Notes: a model not told the origin generated them from the letters alone. 39,697 nt of DNA from Gemmatimonadota bacterium (GCA_022823365.1 JAJDXG010000023.1:1-39697); one strand, 5' to 3'. Counted from the first letter of the stretch, positions 7,488 through 15,739 are shown. Made by a program: numbers and translations.

Positions 7488-8268
7488 TAGATGTCACCTT
7501 TTTGTAGACTCCTTCGTAAATGGCTTTGACAAACTCGCCGTGAGCGTGAATTGTCAAGTTCGCCGAGTGTTGCTCGCGCGTGCCATCGGCCGCGTTGAAA
7601 TCGGCCTGTATGATGTCAGTCACAATGTTCCCGCTGAATGTAAAGAGGAGATGTGCGAGATTTGCTTTCGGCATCGCCCGAGTAGCTGCTTCCCTCATAA
7701 TGTCGTGTCCTAGTTTGCTTTTGTCGGAATCCCCACTGCCGAGCAGTTGACGAGCAACGAAGATCAGCGAGTACGCCGTTGGCCGTCCATGGTCTTCGTC
7801 CAGGCGTTTTCGCGCGTCCTTCACGGTCGCTTTGGAAACGCGGCGTGCGCTCTTGGCTTCACCCTTCAACAGTTTCAACCGGTTCCCATCGTCATATGTT
7901 GTTCCGATCACGTCCTCGCCGCGCATCGGCATCTCCCGGTGGTCCCTGGCGCGCAATTTCCTTATTGGAACGGTATAGGCGAGCATTTCCTCAACGAACT
8001 CAACTGCTAGAATCTCCCCAAGGTCCCCCGATCTTACCCTTGCCTCCGTGGGCAGCAATTCGCGTATGCAATTCGCCACTTCCGGAAACTGCAACTCGTC
8101 GAGTAACGTGGCGATCTCTTCATGGGACATATAGTGATCCAGGACACGTCCGGGCAGTTCACCCAAGGCGAACGTACGGCCGTGCTCGCGTTCTACGAAG
8201 CGCCATAGGGTCTTGTTCCCATCGATCGCCCGTTGACGTCGACACCATTTTTCGTAGAGGGTAGCCAT
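7474..8268 (-). CDS. DUF1837-type nuclease-like protein of a Hachiman/AbpAB-type defence system (HamA-like)
   Basis: It lies directly upstream of the helicase gene and overlaps its start. From the chosen ATG (8268, 'MATLYEKWCRRQRAIDGNKT') the product has 264 residues. The central part carries 'GDLGEILAVEFVEEML', then 'RDHREMPMRGEDVIG' and 'LKLLKGEAKSARRVS'. The acidic residue in 'RGEDVIG' followed by E-A-K in 'KGEAKS' matches a PD-(D/E)xK-like nuclease active site, the expected arrangement in DUF1837/HamA proteins. Family knowledge: HamA is the DNA-degrading effector released by HamB. The frame is open to a GTG at 8313, giving 15 more residues, and neither start has a convincing ribosome site. 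AbpA of the related AbpAB system is an alternative label. Confidence 0.75.
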   Translation of the reverse strand: MATLYEKWCRRQRAIDGNKTLWRFVEREHGRTFALGELPGRVLDHYMSHEEIATLLDELQFPEVANCIRELLPTEARVRSGDLGEILAVEFVEEMLAYTVPIRKLRARDHREMPMRGEDVIGTTYDDGNRLKLLKGEAKSARRVSKATVKDARKRLDEDHGRPTAYSLIFVARQLLGSGDSDKSKLGHDIMREAATRAMPKANLAHLLFTFSGNIVTDIIQADFNAADGTREQHSANLTIHAHGEFVKAIYEGVYKKVTSIGHN

Positions 8269-8861
8269 GCTAAAGCCTGCTCGGGGCGCTGGCGATCCTG
8301 TCGCCCCTTCCACTCGTGTGGGTCATACTCCTTGCATGGGCACGCTCGTGTGCATCTCCATCGCCGGAGGAGGGCGCACAGGGATCCACCGGACGCTGCG
8401 TCGTTGAACAACACGGGCTCTCGCGAGAGGTCGGATGTCCTACCGCCAGGATCGGGTTCATCCAGGAATTCTCCGGCTCGTGCGAAGGCTCATACTACTC
8501 GCGAAGGACCGGGCTGATTTCGCCCTGTAACGGAGATCACGACGAAGATCCGGAAAGTCGGGCATTGCGTCATGCTCTGCGGAGGATGCTACCGGGACGC
8601 GTTCTCGTGGTAGGCATGGTTGTGGCCAGTTAGGATGGAAGGACCGGTGGGAGGCTGAACTCGGGCGAATCGCACGCGACCCCGGGGGGTCGGCGTTCGG
8701 CGGTTGAGGGTCGAGTCTGTACGGCGGTCATGGCAGGGTAGTATTGGGTGGGTCGAATCCGATTTCAAGGGGACCCCTGGAGTGTTTGCGGTTCCGGTTA
8801 CCGCTGTTCGTGACGCCGGGTGGCCAGTGATGGCATTTGGTTGAACGGGAGGGAAACGGGC
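8269..8861. other. Gap of about 590 bases without a supported gene
   Basis: Open frames on both strands (for example about 8316-8633 on the plus strand) have shadow-like composition and no ribosome sites. The stretch contains the upstream region of the minus-strand defence operon, whose promoter must lie here, but I could not identify convincing -35/-10 boxes. From about 8640 the base composition returns to the GC-rich background, so the right-hand edge of the acquired defence segment may be in this gap. Confidence 0.4.
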
Positions 8862-9365
8862 ATGGCCGTCGCGACAGCCAACGCGCTGCTCTTGGGGTGC
8901 TACGCGTGGGCCGCAAGTCGGCGCCTAGGGCCGGGAAGTGGCTCAGGAAGTTCGCGATTCGGGTTGTAGCTCTTGCCGCCGCCGCGTTCGTGCTCTCCTC
9001 AGTGCTGGTCATCGCGGATGGCAACGTGAAGTCGGCAGAGGTGTGCGCGCCGAATACTCGGGCCTTCATTCCTCTGTTGCGGATGGGCGTATCGGTGTTC
9101 ATCCTCGCTGACACCGAGGCCGTAATCGCCGATGCCGACCGCACGCCGGTGTTCTACGCTCGCGCGGGGCTCCCGGCCAACGAGTCGTCACTGCACGTCC
9201 GCCAAGAAGACCGATTGGTCCACGCCCTGGATCTGGGCACCTTCAACCGGCTCGAATGGCTGAACTGGGCGGCCAAACTGACGTTCCGGGCGATGAGCTT
9301 CCACACGCTCCGCCACTGTGGCCATGGTCGACCACCTGCACGCGGCGTTGGGGTTTCTGGACTAG
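8862..9365 (+). pseudogene. Hypothetical membrane-anchored protein, frameshifted
   Basis: ATG 8862 has a good ribosome site (GGGAGGG at 8847-8853) and reads 'MAVATANALLLGCYAWAASR' before a stop. A second frame then carries 'RKFAIRVVALAAAAFVLSSV', 'ADTEAVIADADRTPVFYARAG' and 'FNRLEWLNWAAKLTFRAMSF'. A third frame finishes as 'ATVAMVDHLHAALGFLD' and stops with TAG at 9363-9365. Together these look like one protein with an N-terminal membrane anchor and a soluble domain, broken by at least two frame changes (about 8920-8940 and 9310-9316). No family is recognised. The middle segment resembles a short remnant near 1.05 kb. Alternatively, one long frame from a TTG at 8837 could be used, but it would run into the unrelated TctC remnant downstream. 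Confidence 0.4.
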
Positions 9366-9436
9366 ATAAGAGTGCCCCTCAGTTATGCGGGCCCCCGGTG
9401 GCCGGCTTCCCCGGCAAGCATCATATTCTCCCCCAT

Positions 9437-9910
9437 GCAACATCGAAGAACGGCCGCATCGCGACTCCGCACGCGAACCGCAGCCCTCAGCGGGGCTGCA
9501 AGCGCTGGCCCGCATCCAAGCTCCCGAAACTCATCGCCGCTGCCTTCGTTCCGTCGGGCTCAGCCACATGTTCCCGGGCTGGCGACGAGGCGACATTCCC
9601 GAACCGCCCCATCGAGATCGTATTCTGGGCGACGCCCGGCGGGCCGCCCTCAACCCTCCTCTCGTGGGCGCTGGCCGGTGCCGCGCCGGCGGACCCCCAT
9701 GTGCCCGACGTGATCACGGCTAGTAGCGGGACGGTAAACATGCCGACGGGTAGGATCCCGTTCGCCCCGGAGGACGTCACGCCCATCCTCCGGAACCGGA
9801 TCGATCCCTTCCTCGTAGCGGTGCCGGACGACCGCCCCTCCTGCACGCTGGGAGACCTGTTCAAGGCCGCCCACGTCCCGCCCGACGAGGTGTCGATGTC
9901 GGGGTTCAGC
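9437..9910 (+). pseudogene. Decayed paralogue of the TctC solute-binding lipoprotein at 12.7 kb
   Basis: ATG 9437 opens 'MQHRRTAASRLRTRTAALSG', which parallels 'MESQAPIASSLRPRTAALSR' of the intact gene at 12672. After a frame change near 9520-9540 the match continues: 'FPNRPIEIVFWATPGGP' against 'FPNRPIEIVSWATPGGP', 'SGTVNMPTGRIPFAPEDVTP' against 'SGTVNMATGRIPFAPEDFTP', and 'TLGDLFKAAH' against 'TLGDLFEAAH'. About 30 codons matching residues 86-115 of the intact protein are deleted in frame. Similarity ends near 'SMSGF' at about 9905, so the C-terminal half is absent. The copy cannot form a working binding protein. The SLC13 permease gene begins just downstream, at 9946. Confidence 0.75.
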
Positions 9911-9945
9911 CCATCCACTCACCCACACAACCGGGACCGGTACAA

Positions 9946-12303
9946 ATGAACCTGGAGGTTCTTCTAGTCGGGGGGATTCTCGCAGCCGCGGTGGTCCTGT
10001 TCGTGACCGAAAAGGTCCGGGTGGATCTGGTGGCGTTGATGGTGATGCTGGGGCTCGTGGTGGCAGGCATCCTCGATGGCGAAGAGGCGATCATGGGCTT
10101 CGCCAACGAAGCGGTCATCACAATCGCTTCGGTCCTGGTCCTGAGCGGAGCCCTCGCGCGCACGGGGGTCGCTCGTTTCATCGGCCAGCGGGTTCTGGCG
10201 GCATCGGGTAGTGGAGTCGGTCGTCTAACCGCGGTGATGATGGCCACGGTGGGCCTCTTGTCGGGAATCATGAACGACATCGGCATCACCGCCCTCATGC
10301 TGCCGGTGGTGCTGGACATGGCCCGCCGCATAGGGACGCCGCCATCCAAACTGCTCATGCCCCTGGCCTTCGGATCCCTGCTTGGCGGGATGACGACCTT
10401 GATCGGAACGGCGCCGAACATCCTGGTAAACGGGGCGTTGCGGGATGCCGGGCTTGAGCCGTTCGGGATGTTCTCGTTCACACCGGTCGGGTTGACGGCG
10501 CTTGCCGCGGGAATCGTCTACATGACCTTCCTGGGGCGGCGGCTGTTTCCGAACCGGGATCCGAAAAAGGAATCGGCGCCGGCGGATCTGGGGGGACTCT
10601 ACGGCCTGGGTGGCCTGGTCGGAATGCTGAGAGCGCCCAGGCATTCGACTCTGGCAGGCAAGACACTGCAGCAAAGCCGGTTGGGCCAGGCCCTCGGTCT
10701 GAACGTGGTCGCCGTGCAACGAAGCGGGCAGATGATCCTCGCTCCCGGACCGGACTTCGTTCTGAGCGGGGGAGACGAGATGGTTGTTGAAGGCACCCTG
10801 GAGAGGTTCGAAGGCTTGCGCGCATGGAAGCATTTGGAGATCGAGTCGAGAGATCGGGCTCTTGAGCGCATTGCTGATGCCTCCATCGAGGTAGCGGAAC
10901 TGGAGTTGGCGGAAGATTCACCGCTGATCGGGCAGACGGTTCGAAAGGCGAATCTGCGCCAGACTCTTGGCCTGCACGTTCTCGCAATTCTGCGGGGTGA
11001 TCGGGTACATCGCACGGGATTGCGCCTGATGACTCTTGCTGCAGGGGATCGCCTGGTGGTCGCGATGAAAAGCGGGCGATTTGCCGCACTGGAGGAGGAC
11101 AGGACCTTTGGAGCGATCCATTCGGTGTCGGCAGGAGAACTGATTTCCCACTACCAGATGGAACGCAGGATTCAAAGCGTCAGAATCTCGGGAGAATCGC
11201 TGCTGGCCGGTCAGCTGCTCGCGGAAACCCGGCTGGCCGATGCGTTCGGCCTGACCGTTGTGGGCATCCTGCGGGCCGATGAAGAGCTTCTCATGCCGGA
11301 TCCGGATACAAAGCTTGAGGGAGGGGATGTTCTCCTGCTCCGGGGACGACTTGAGGATCTCAGGATCCTGCAGGCGCTCCAGGAATTGACGGTGGGCGAC
11401 AATCGCCCCCTGGACGTGAGCCGGCTGGAGTCCGACACCGTCGGCCTGGCGGAGGCTTCGTTGTCTCCGCGCACGACATTCGCGGGAAGGACAATCGAGG
11501 AACTCAATTTCCGTGAAGACTACGGTGTTTCCATCCTTGCGATATGGCGGAATGGAGAGATCTACCGGAGTGGGCTCCGGCAAATGAAACTGCTTCCAGG
11601 TGATGCGTTTCTGCTTTATGGCGACAGAAACAGGCTCGCGCGCCTGGTGGAAAACCCGGACTTCCTCGTCATGACCGAAGAAGCGGCAGAGGTGGTGCGA
11701 AGCCGGAAAGCTCCAGTCAGCGCCCTGATCATGGCAGGCGTCCTGACTTCGGTGGTCTCGGGCCTCCTGCCGATCTACGTCGCGGCGCCGATTGGAGCGG
11801 TCCTGATGGTGCTGACGGGTTGCCTCAACATGGAAGAGGCCTATCGGTGCATAGAGTTGAAAGCGGTGGTCCTGATCGCGGGGATGCTCAGCCTGGGACT
11901 GGCGATGCAGGAATCCGGAACTGCCGCGCTGGTGGCCGAGACGGTGTTGGGGTCCATTGCGGACTTTGGTCCCCTGGCAGTGGTGGCCGGACTTTTCCTG
12001 ATCACCGCCCTTTCAGCTCAGGTGATGCCGACGGCGGCAGTGGCGGTACTCATGTCGCCCATTGCGCTCAGCACGGCCGCCAGCGAAGGGTTCTCGCCCC
12101 AGGCTCTGATGATGACGGTGGCCATAGCGAGCTCCTGCGCCTTCATGAGTCCGGTAGGGCATCCGGTCAATCTGCTGGTGATGGGTTTCGGAGGATACCG
12201 GTTCGTCGACTTCATAAAGGCGGGATTCCCGTTGTTCCTCCTGGTAATGGCGGTGGTCCTGACCGTGCTCCCGCTCGTCTGGCCGCTGGTGCCTGGAGGA
12301 TGA
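9946..12303 (+). CDS. SLC13/DASS-type anion permease with four TrkA-C (RCK_C) domains
   Basis: This 785-residue inner-membrane transporter probably takes up sulfate, dicarboxylates or another anion with sodium or protons. The membrane part is split. Residues 1-200 include 'SGIMNDIGITALMLPVV' (106-122) and 'GSLLGGMTTLIGTAPN' (143-158), the helix-loop-helix signature of the ion-transporter superfamily. Residues 590-785 include the second half, with 'SAQVMPTAAVAVLMSPI'. Between them lie four RCK_C-like repeats at about 225-292, 315-384, 408-476 and 500-568, each with a 'G-x-(S/T)-(L/I)' entry and a '(L/V)-x-x-GD' turn (for example 'LAAGDRLVVA', 'LEGGDVLLLRG', 'LLPGDAFLLYG'). Members of this family often have two such domains, so four is more than usual. 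RCK_C domains bind regulatory ligands. It follows the TctC remnant immediately, with no obvious operon partner. Confidence 0.9.
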   Translation: MNLEVLLVGGILAAAVVLFVTEKVRVDLVALMVMLGLVVAGILDGEEAIMGFANEAVITIASVLVLSGALARTGVARFIGQRVLAASGSGVGRLTAVMMATVGLLSGIMNDIGITALMLPVVLDMARRIGTPPSKLLMPLAFGSLLGGMTTLIGTAPNILVNGALRDAGLEPFGMFSFTPVGLTALAAGIVYMTFLGRRLFPNRDPKKESAPADLGGLYGLGGLVGMLRAPRHSTLAGKTLQQSRLGQALGLNVVAVQRSGQMILAPGPDFVLSGGDEMVVEGTLERFEGLRAWKHLEIESRDRALERIADASIEVAELELAEDSPLIGQTVRKANLRQTLGLHVLAILRGDRVHRTGLRLMTLAAGDRLVVAMKSGRFAALEEDRTFGAIHSVSAGELISHYQMERRIQSVRISGESLLAGQLLAETRLADAFGLTVVGILRADEELLMPDPDTKLEGGDVLLLRGRLEDLRILQALQELTVGDNRPLDVSRLESDTVGLAEASLSPRTTFAGRTIEELNFREDYGVSILAIWRNGEIYRSGLRQMKLLPGDAFLLYGDRNRLARLVENPDFLVMTEEAAEVVRSRKAPVSALIMAGVLTSVVSGLLPIYVAAPIGAVLMVLTGCLNMEEAYRCIELKAVVLIAGMLSLGLAMQESGTAALVAETVLGSIADFGPLAVVAGLFLITALSAQVMPTAAVAVLMSPIALSTAASEGFSPQALMMTVAIASSCAFMSPVGHPVNLLVMGFGGYRFVDFIKAGFPLFLLVMAVVLTVLPLVWPLVPGG

Positions 12304-12375
12304 GGACGGGGAGGGGGTTCGTGGGTAGCGGGGGCTGCGGAGGCGTGGCAGATTTCCGAAGCGGACCTGGCGGGG

Positions 12376-12657
12376 ATGATGTCGTTCACGGAGGACGAAG
12401 AGATGTACGAGAGAGCGAAGGAGTTGAGGGACCAGGTCCACCGCGACGGGGTCCGGCAGGGCCTGGAGCAGGGCCGCATCACGGAGCGGGCGTTCCTGGT
12501 GCGGCGTTTCGCGACCAGGAAATTCGGGGCGGAGACGGCCGAGCGGCTGACGCGAATCCTGGAAGACAGGGCGGATGCGGATCGGCTCGACGAGGTCGTA
12601 GATGCGATCATCGATTGTGACAGCGGAGCGGAGTTGTTTGCCCGCGTGCGTGCTTAG
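12376..12657 (+). CDS. C-terminal remnant of an Rpn/PD-(D/E)xK-type recombination-promoting nuclease
   Basis: The 93 residues contain 'DQVHRDGVRQGLEQGRITER' followed by 'LVRRFATRKFGAETAERLTR' and 'DEVVDAIIDCDSGAELFARV'. This is the G-rich/E-rich linker plus DUF4351-like tail typical of the end of Rpn-family proteins, which are about 250-330 residues long. The frame stays open upstream to 12304, adding 'AAEAWQISEADLAG', which also matches the family, but the stop codon of the SLC13 gene closes it. The N-terminal nuclease domain is therefore missing and the gene is probably a 5'-truncated remnant, possibly still translated. The family assignment is by pattern memory. Confidence 0.55.
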   Translation: MMSFTEDEEMYERAKELRDQVHRDGVRQGLEQGRITERAFLVRRFATRKFGAETAERLTRILEDRADADRLDEVVDAIIDCDSGAELFARVRA

Positions 12658-12671
12658 CACAGCCCTCCCGC

Positions 12672-13721
12672 ATGGAAAGCCAAGCACCAATCGCATCGTC
12701 ACTACGGCCACGAACCGCAGCCCTCTCCCGCACCGGCAAGCCCCCGTCCCAACCCAGCCTCCCCCGCCTCCTCGTCGCTGCGTTCGCTCTGCTGGCGTCA
12801 GCCGCCTGTTCCCCACGCGCGGACGACGCCGCATTCCCCAACCGCCCCATCGAAATCGTGTCCTGGGCAACTCCGGGCGGCCCCTCGGACCTCCTCTCGC
12901 GGGCGCTGGCCGATGTCGCGCCGGCGCACTTCGACGGGCAGCGCGTGAACGTGATGACCCGGCAGGGCGGGGCCGGGGCCGCCGGCATGCAGTACATGCA
13001 GGGCCGGGCGGGGGACCCCCACGTGCTCGGCGTGTTCACGGCGAGCGGAACGGTGAACATGGCGACGGGGCGGATCCCGTTCGCACCGGAGGACTTCACG
13101 CCCATCCTGCGCATCCAGATCGATCCGTTCCTCGTCGCGGTGCGGGACGACAGCCCCTTCCGCACGCTGGGAGACCTGTTCGAGGCCGCCCATGCCCGGC
13201 CCGGCGAGGTGTCGGTGTCGGGGTTCGGGGCGGCGTCGGCCCATTTCCTCGGCTTCGTCCGGTTGCGGGCGGCGGCGGGAGATCCGGATATCCGCTGGAT
13301 CGCCTACGAGGGGTCGGCGGATGCGGTGGTCGCGGCGCTCGGCGGCCACACGGACGCCGCGCACACGAACTACAACATCGTGCGCGAGCACCTGCGCGCG
13401 GGGACGATGCGCGTGCTGGGGACCGCGATGCCCGTCGAGGCGCTCCCGGACACCCCGAGCTACGCGGACCAGGGATACGACCTCCAGCCCGTCCACTGGA
13501 GGGGGGTGGTGGGCCCGCCGGGGCTGGACGCCGGGACGCGGGCCGACATCCGCGCCCGCCTCATGGCCGCGATCGACGATCCCGGGTTCCGCGAGTACAT
13601 GGAGCGCGCCGCCCTCGAGTACGCGACGATGGAGGACGCGGAGGCGTTCGGGGCCTGGATGACGGAGGAAGTCACGACCAGCCGGGACCTGCTGCAACGG
13701 CTGGGAATCCTGGATGGGTAG
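12672..13721 (+). CDS. tctC: TctC-type solute-binding lipoprotein of a tripartite tricarboxylate transporter
   Basis: The 349-residue periplasmic binding protein belongs to the Bug/TctC family. A basic N-terminus and hydrophobic stretch 'LLVAAFALLASAAC' give a lipobox with Cys46, so the mature protein would be a lipoprotein. 'FPNRPIEIVSWATPGGPSD' near residues 55-73 is the family's conserved first strand and ligand loop (R-P-I-x-x-(V/I)-x-x-x-x-x-G-G). 'PFLVAVRDDSPFRTLGDL' and 'SVSGFGAASAHF' follow, and the C-terminus contains the usual 'WRGVVGPPGLD' block. It captures a carboxylate for the TctAB permease encoded by the next two genes, and its stop overlaps the tctB start by 8 bases. A broken paralogue lies 3.2 kb upstream. 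The substrate cannot be read from sequence. Confidence 0.9.
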   Translation: MESQAPIASSLRPRTAALSRTGKPPSQPSLPRLLVAAFALLASAACSPRADDAAFPNRPIEIVSWATPGGPSDLLSRALADVAPAHFDGQRVNVMTRQGGAGAAGMQYMQGRAGDPHVLGVFTASGTVNMATGRIPFAPEDFTPILRIQIDPFLVAVRDDSPFRTLGDLFEAAHARPGEVSVSGFGAASAHFLGFVRLRAAAGDPDIRWIAYEGSADAVVAALGGHTDAAHTNYNIVREHLRAGTMRVLGTAMPVEALPDTPSYADQGYDLQPVHWRGVVGPPGLDAGTRADIRARLMAAIDDPGFREYMERAALEYATMEDAEAFGAWMTEEVTTSRDLLQRLGILDG

Positions 13722-14226
13722 CCGCTCCGAGCGCGCAAGCCCTCCGTTGCGCCTCCTGGTGGAGGCCGGGCTGCTCGCCGCCTCCGGAGCCGCGGTCCTG
13801 CTCGACTCGCGCGGCTATCCCCCTTCGCTGACCGAGGGGGCCCCCGGTCCGGCCTTCTTCCCGCGGCTGCTCGCGGTGCTCCTCATCGCCAGCGCGGCCT
13901 GGCTCGCGATCCGAGCCTGGCGCAAGGGATCGGGCGCGGCACGTTCCCGCGGGAACGCTGCTTCGGACTCTGCCGCGGGCGGCCGGGCCGGCACCCGCAT
14001 CCGACCCCTCGGAGTATGGATCGCCGTAACCTGGATCGCCGCCTTCCTCCTCGTATGGCCCCTGCTCGGCACCGTCCTCTCGGTGCCGCTCCTCGTCGTC
14101 GGCCTCATGTGGCTGACGGGCGAGCGTTCGTGGCGGACGCTGGTCTCGGTGCCGCTCGCCTTCGCCGGGTTCATCTACCTCGTGTTCATGGTCCTGCTCG
14201 GCGTGCCGCTGCCGGCCGGGTTCTGA
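13714..14226 (+). CDS. tctB: TctB-type small membrane subunit of a tripartite tricarboxylate transporter
   Basis: The 170-residue protein has four predicted membrane helices: 'LLVEAGLLAASGAAVLLDS', 'FFPRLLAVLLIASAAWLAIR', 'VWIAVTWIAAFLLVWPLLG' with 'VLSVPLLVVGLMWLTG', and 'VPLAFAGFIYLVFMVLLGVP'. A polar loop lies between helices 2 and 3. The 'GPAFFPRLLAVLL' segment is typical of TctB proteins, which have little other conservation. The start overlaps the tctC stop, and the gene sits between tctC and tctA in the standard order, which supports the call more than similarity alone does. It forms the small subunit of the permease with TctA in the inner membrane. Confidence 0.85.
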   Translation: MGSRSERASPPLRLLVEAGLLAASGAAVLLDSRGYPPSLTEGAPGPAFFPRLLAVLLIASAAWLAIRAWRKGSGAARSRGNAASDSAAGGRAGTRIRPLGVWIAVTWIAAFLLVWPLLGTVLSVPLLVVGLMWLTGERSWRTLVSVPLAFAGFIYLVFMVLLGVPLPAGF

Positions 14227-14242
14227 CCGGGCGACGCCGGGC

Positions 14243-15739
14243 GTGACGGCTTTCCTCGACGGTCTTCTGACGGCGCTCCAGCCGGGGAACCTCGCCGCGC
14301 TGCTGGCGGGCAGCCTGCTCGGGGTGTTCGCGGGGGCGATGCCGGGGCTGAGTTCGACGGTGGGGCTCGCGCTCGTCCTCCCGGTGACCTTCGCGCTCGA
14401 CCCGACGCCGGCGCTCCTGATGATGGTCTCGATCTACATGGCGGCGGAGTACGGGGGATCGATCACGGCGATCGCGATCGGGGTTCCGGGCAGCTCGCCC
14501 GCGCTCGCGACGACCTTCGACGGCTACGCCATGACGCGGCGGGGCGAGGCGGGGCGCGCGCTGGGGATTTCCCTCTTCTCCTCCATGAGCGGGGGGATCC
14601 TGGGGACGATTCTCCTCGTGCTGGCGCTCGGGCCGCTCTCGCGCGCGGCGATCGCCTTCGGGCCGGCGGAGTACTTCGGGCTCGGCGTCTTCGGCCTCTC
14701 GATCGTCGCGAACCTCGTGGGACGCGATCCCCTGAAGGGCATCATCAGCGCTCTGCTGGGACTCCTTTTCTTCATCGTCGGGCTGGACGTGCTCACGGGG
14801 GCGCCGCGGCTCACGCTCGGCACGAACATGCTCATGGACGGGCTCGGGCTGGTGCCGATGCTGATCGGCTTCTTCGCCATCGCCGAGGCGTTGAAGGCGG
14901 CGGCCGGCGGGCGCAAGGCGACGGCGCCCGGGGGCGGCATCACGGGGGCGCTGCCCAGGGCCCGTGAGCTGTTCGGGCTCTGGCGCACGATCCTGCGCGG
15001 CTCGGCGATCGGCGGGCTGATCGGAGCCATCCCCGGCGCCGGGGCGACGATCGCCTCGATCGTGGCGTGGAACGAGGAGCGGCGCGTCTCGAAGGACCGG
15101 GAGCGGTTCGGGACGGGGGTGCCGGCCGGCATCGCGGCGCCCGAGGCGGCGAACAACTCCTGCGTGGGCGCCGCCATGATCCCCCTCCTCGCGCTCGGGA
15201 TTCCGGGGTCGGCCAGCGCCGCCGTGCTGCTCGGCGGCCTCACCGTGCAGGGCGTCGCGCCGGGCCCGCTGCTGATGGCCGAGCGAGCCGAACTCGTCTA
15301 CGCGCTGTACGCCGGGTTCCTGGTGGCGGTGCTGCTCATGCTGGCCGTGGGACGCCTCGGGATCCCACTGTGGACGCGCGTCGTGCGGCTGCGCCCATCG
15401 ATCCTGATGCCGCTGGTCGTGGCCATCTCGCTCGTGGGCGTCTTCGCGCTGCGCGGGAACGCGGCCGACGCCTGGGTGGCCCTCTTCTTCGGGGTCGTCG
15501 GCTTCGCCATGCTGCGGGCCGGATATCCGCTGGCGCCGGCGGTGCTCGGCCTCATCCTCGGTCCCATGATCGAGACGAACTACCGGCGGGCCCTCACGCT
15601 GTCGTCGGGCTCGCACACCATCTTCCTCGAGAGTCCGATCAGCCTGGTGCTGCTCGCGCTGGCGGTGGTCAGCTTCGCGGCCCCGGCGGTCAGGAACCGT
15701 ATCATCTCCGGAAAACGACAAGCAAAGGAGCCCCAGTGA
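14243..15739 (+). CDS. tctA: TctA-type large permease of a tripartite tricarboxylate transporter
   Basis: The 498-residue multi-pass permease starts at GTG 14243. Family hallmarks are all present: 'LLGVFAGAMPGLSSTVGLAL' near the N-terminus (the G-x-x-x-G-x-x-P-G-x-(S/T) motif), 'YGGSITAIAIGVPGSSPALA' and 'AMTRRGEAGRALGIS'. The second, internally repeated signature is 'GLIGAIPGAGATIASIVAW', and 'ALGIPGSASAAVLLGGL' follows. The length is normal (about 500). It provides the translocation path for the substrate delivered by TctC. The last codon overlaps the start of the next gene (GTGA), so carboxylate uptake and the MmgE/PrpD enzyme are probably made together. Confidence 0.93.
   Translation: MTAFLDGLLTALQPGNLAALLAGSLLGVFAGAMPGLSSTVGLALVLPVTFALDPTPALLMMVSIYMAAEYGGSITAIAIGVPGSSPALATTFDGYAMTRRGEAGRALGISLFSSMSGGILGTILLVLALGPLSRAAIAFGPAEYFGLGVFGLSIVANLVGRDPLKGIISALLGLLFFIVGLDVLTGAPRLTLGTNMLMDGLGLVPMLIGFFAIAEALKAAAGGRKATAPGGGITGALPRARELFGLWRTILRGSAIGGLIGAIPGAGATIASIVAWNEERRVSKDRERFGTGVPAGIAAPEAANNSCVGAAMIPLLALGIPGSASAAVLLGGLTVQGVAPGPLLMAERAELVYALYAGFLVAVLLMLAVGRLGIPLWTRVVRLRPSILMPLVVAISLVGVFALRGNAADAWVALFFGVVGFAMLRAGYPLAPAVLGLILGPMIETNYRRALTLSSGSHTIFLESPISLVLLALAVVSFAAPAVRNRIISGKRQAKEPQ

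Noticed and set aside
8316-8633. 105-codon plus-strand open frame upstream of the defence operon
   Set aside because: Low-quality composition, no ribosome site and no recognisable motif.
8837-9949. One 370-codon open frame read as a single gene
   Set aside because: It joins an unrelated hypothetical protein and the out-of-frame TctC remnant; homology to the intact TctC shows these are two separate broken genes.
15067-15735. Upstream extension of the MmgE/PrpD frame
   Set aside because: It is the out-of-frame shadow of tctA; the GTG at 15736 has a ribosome site and starts the conserved N-terminus.
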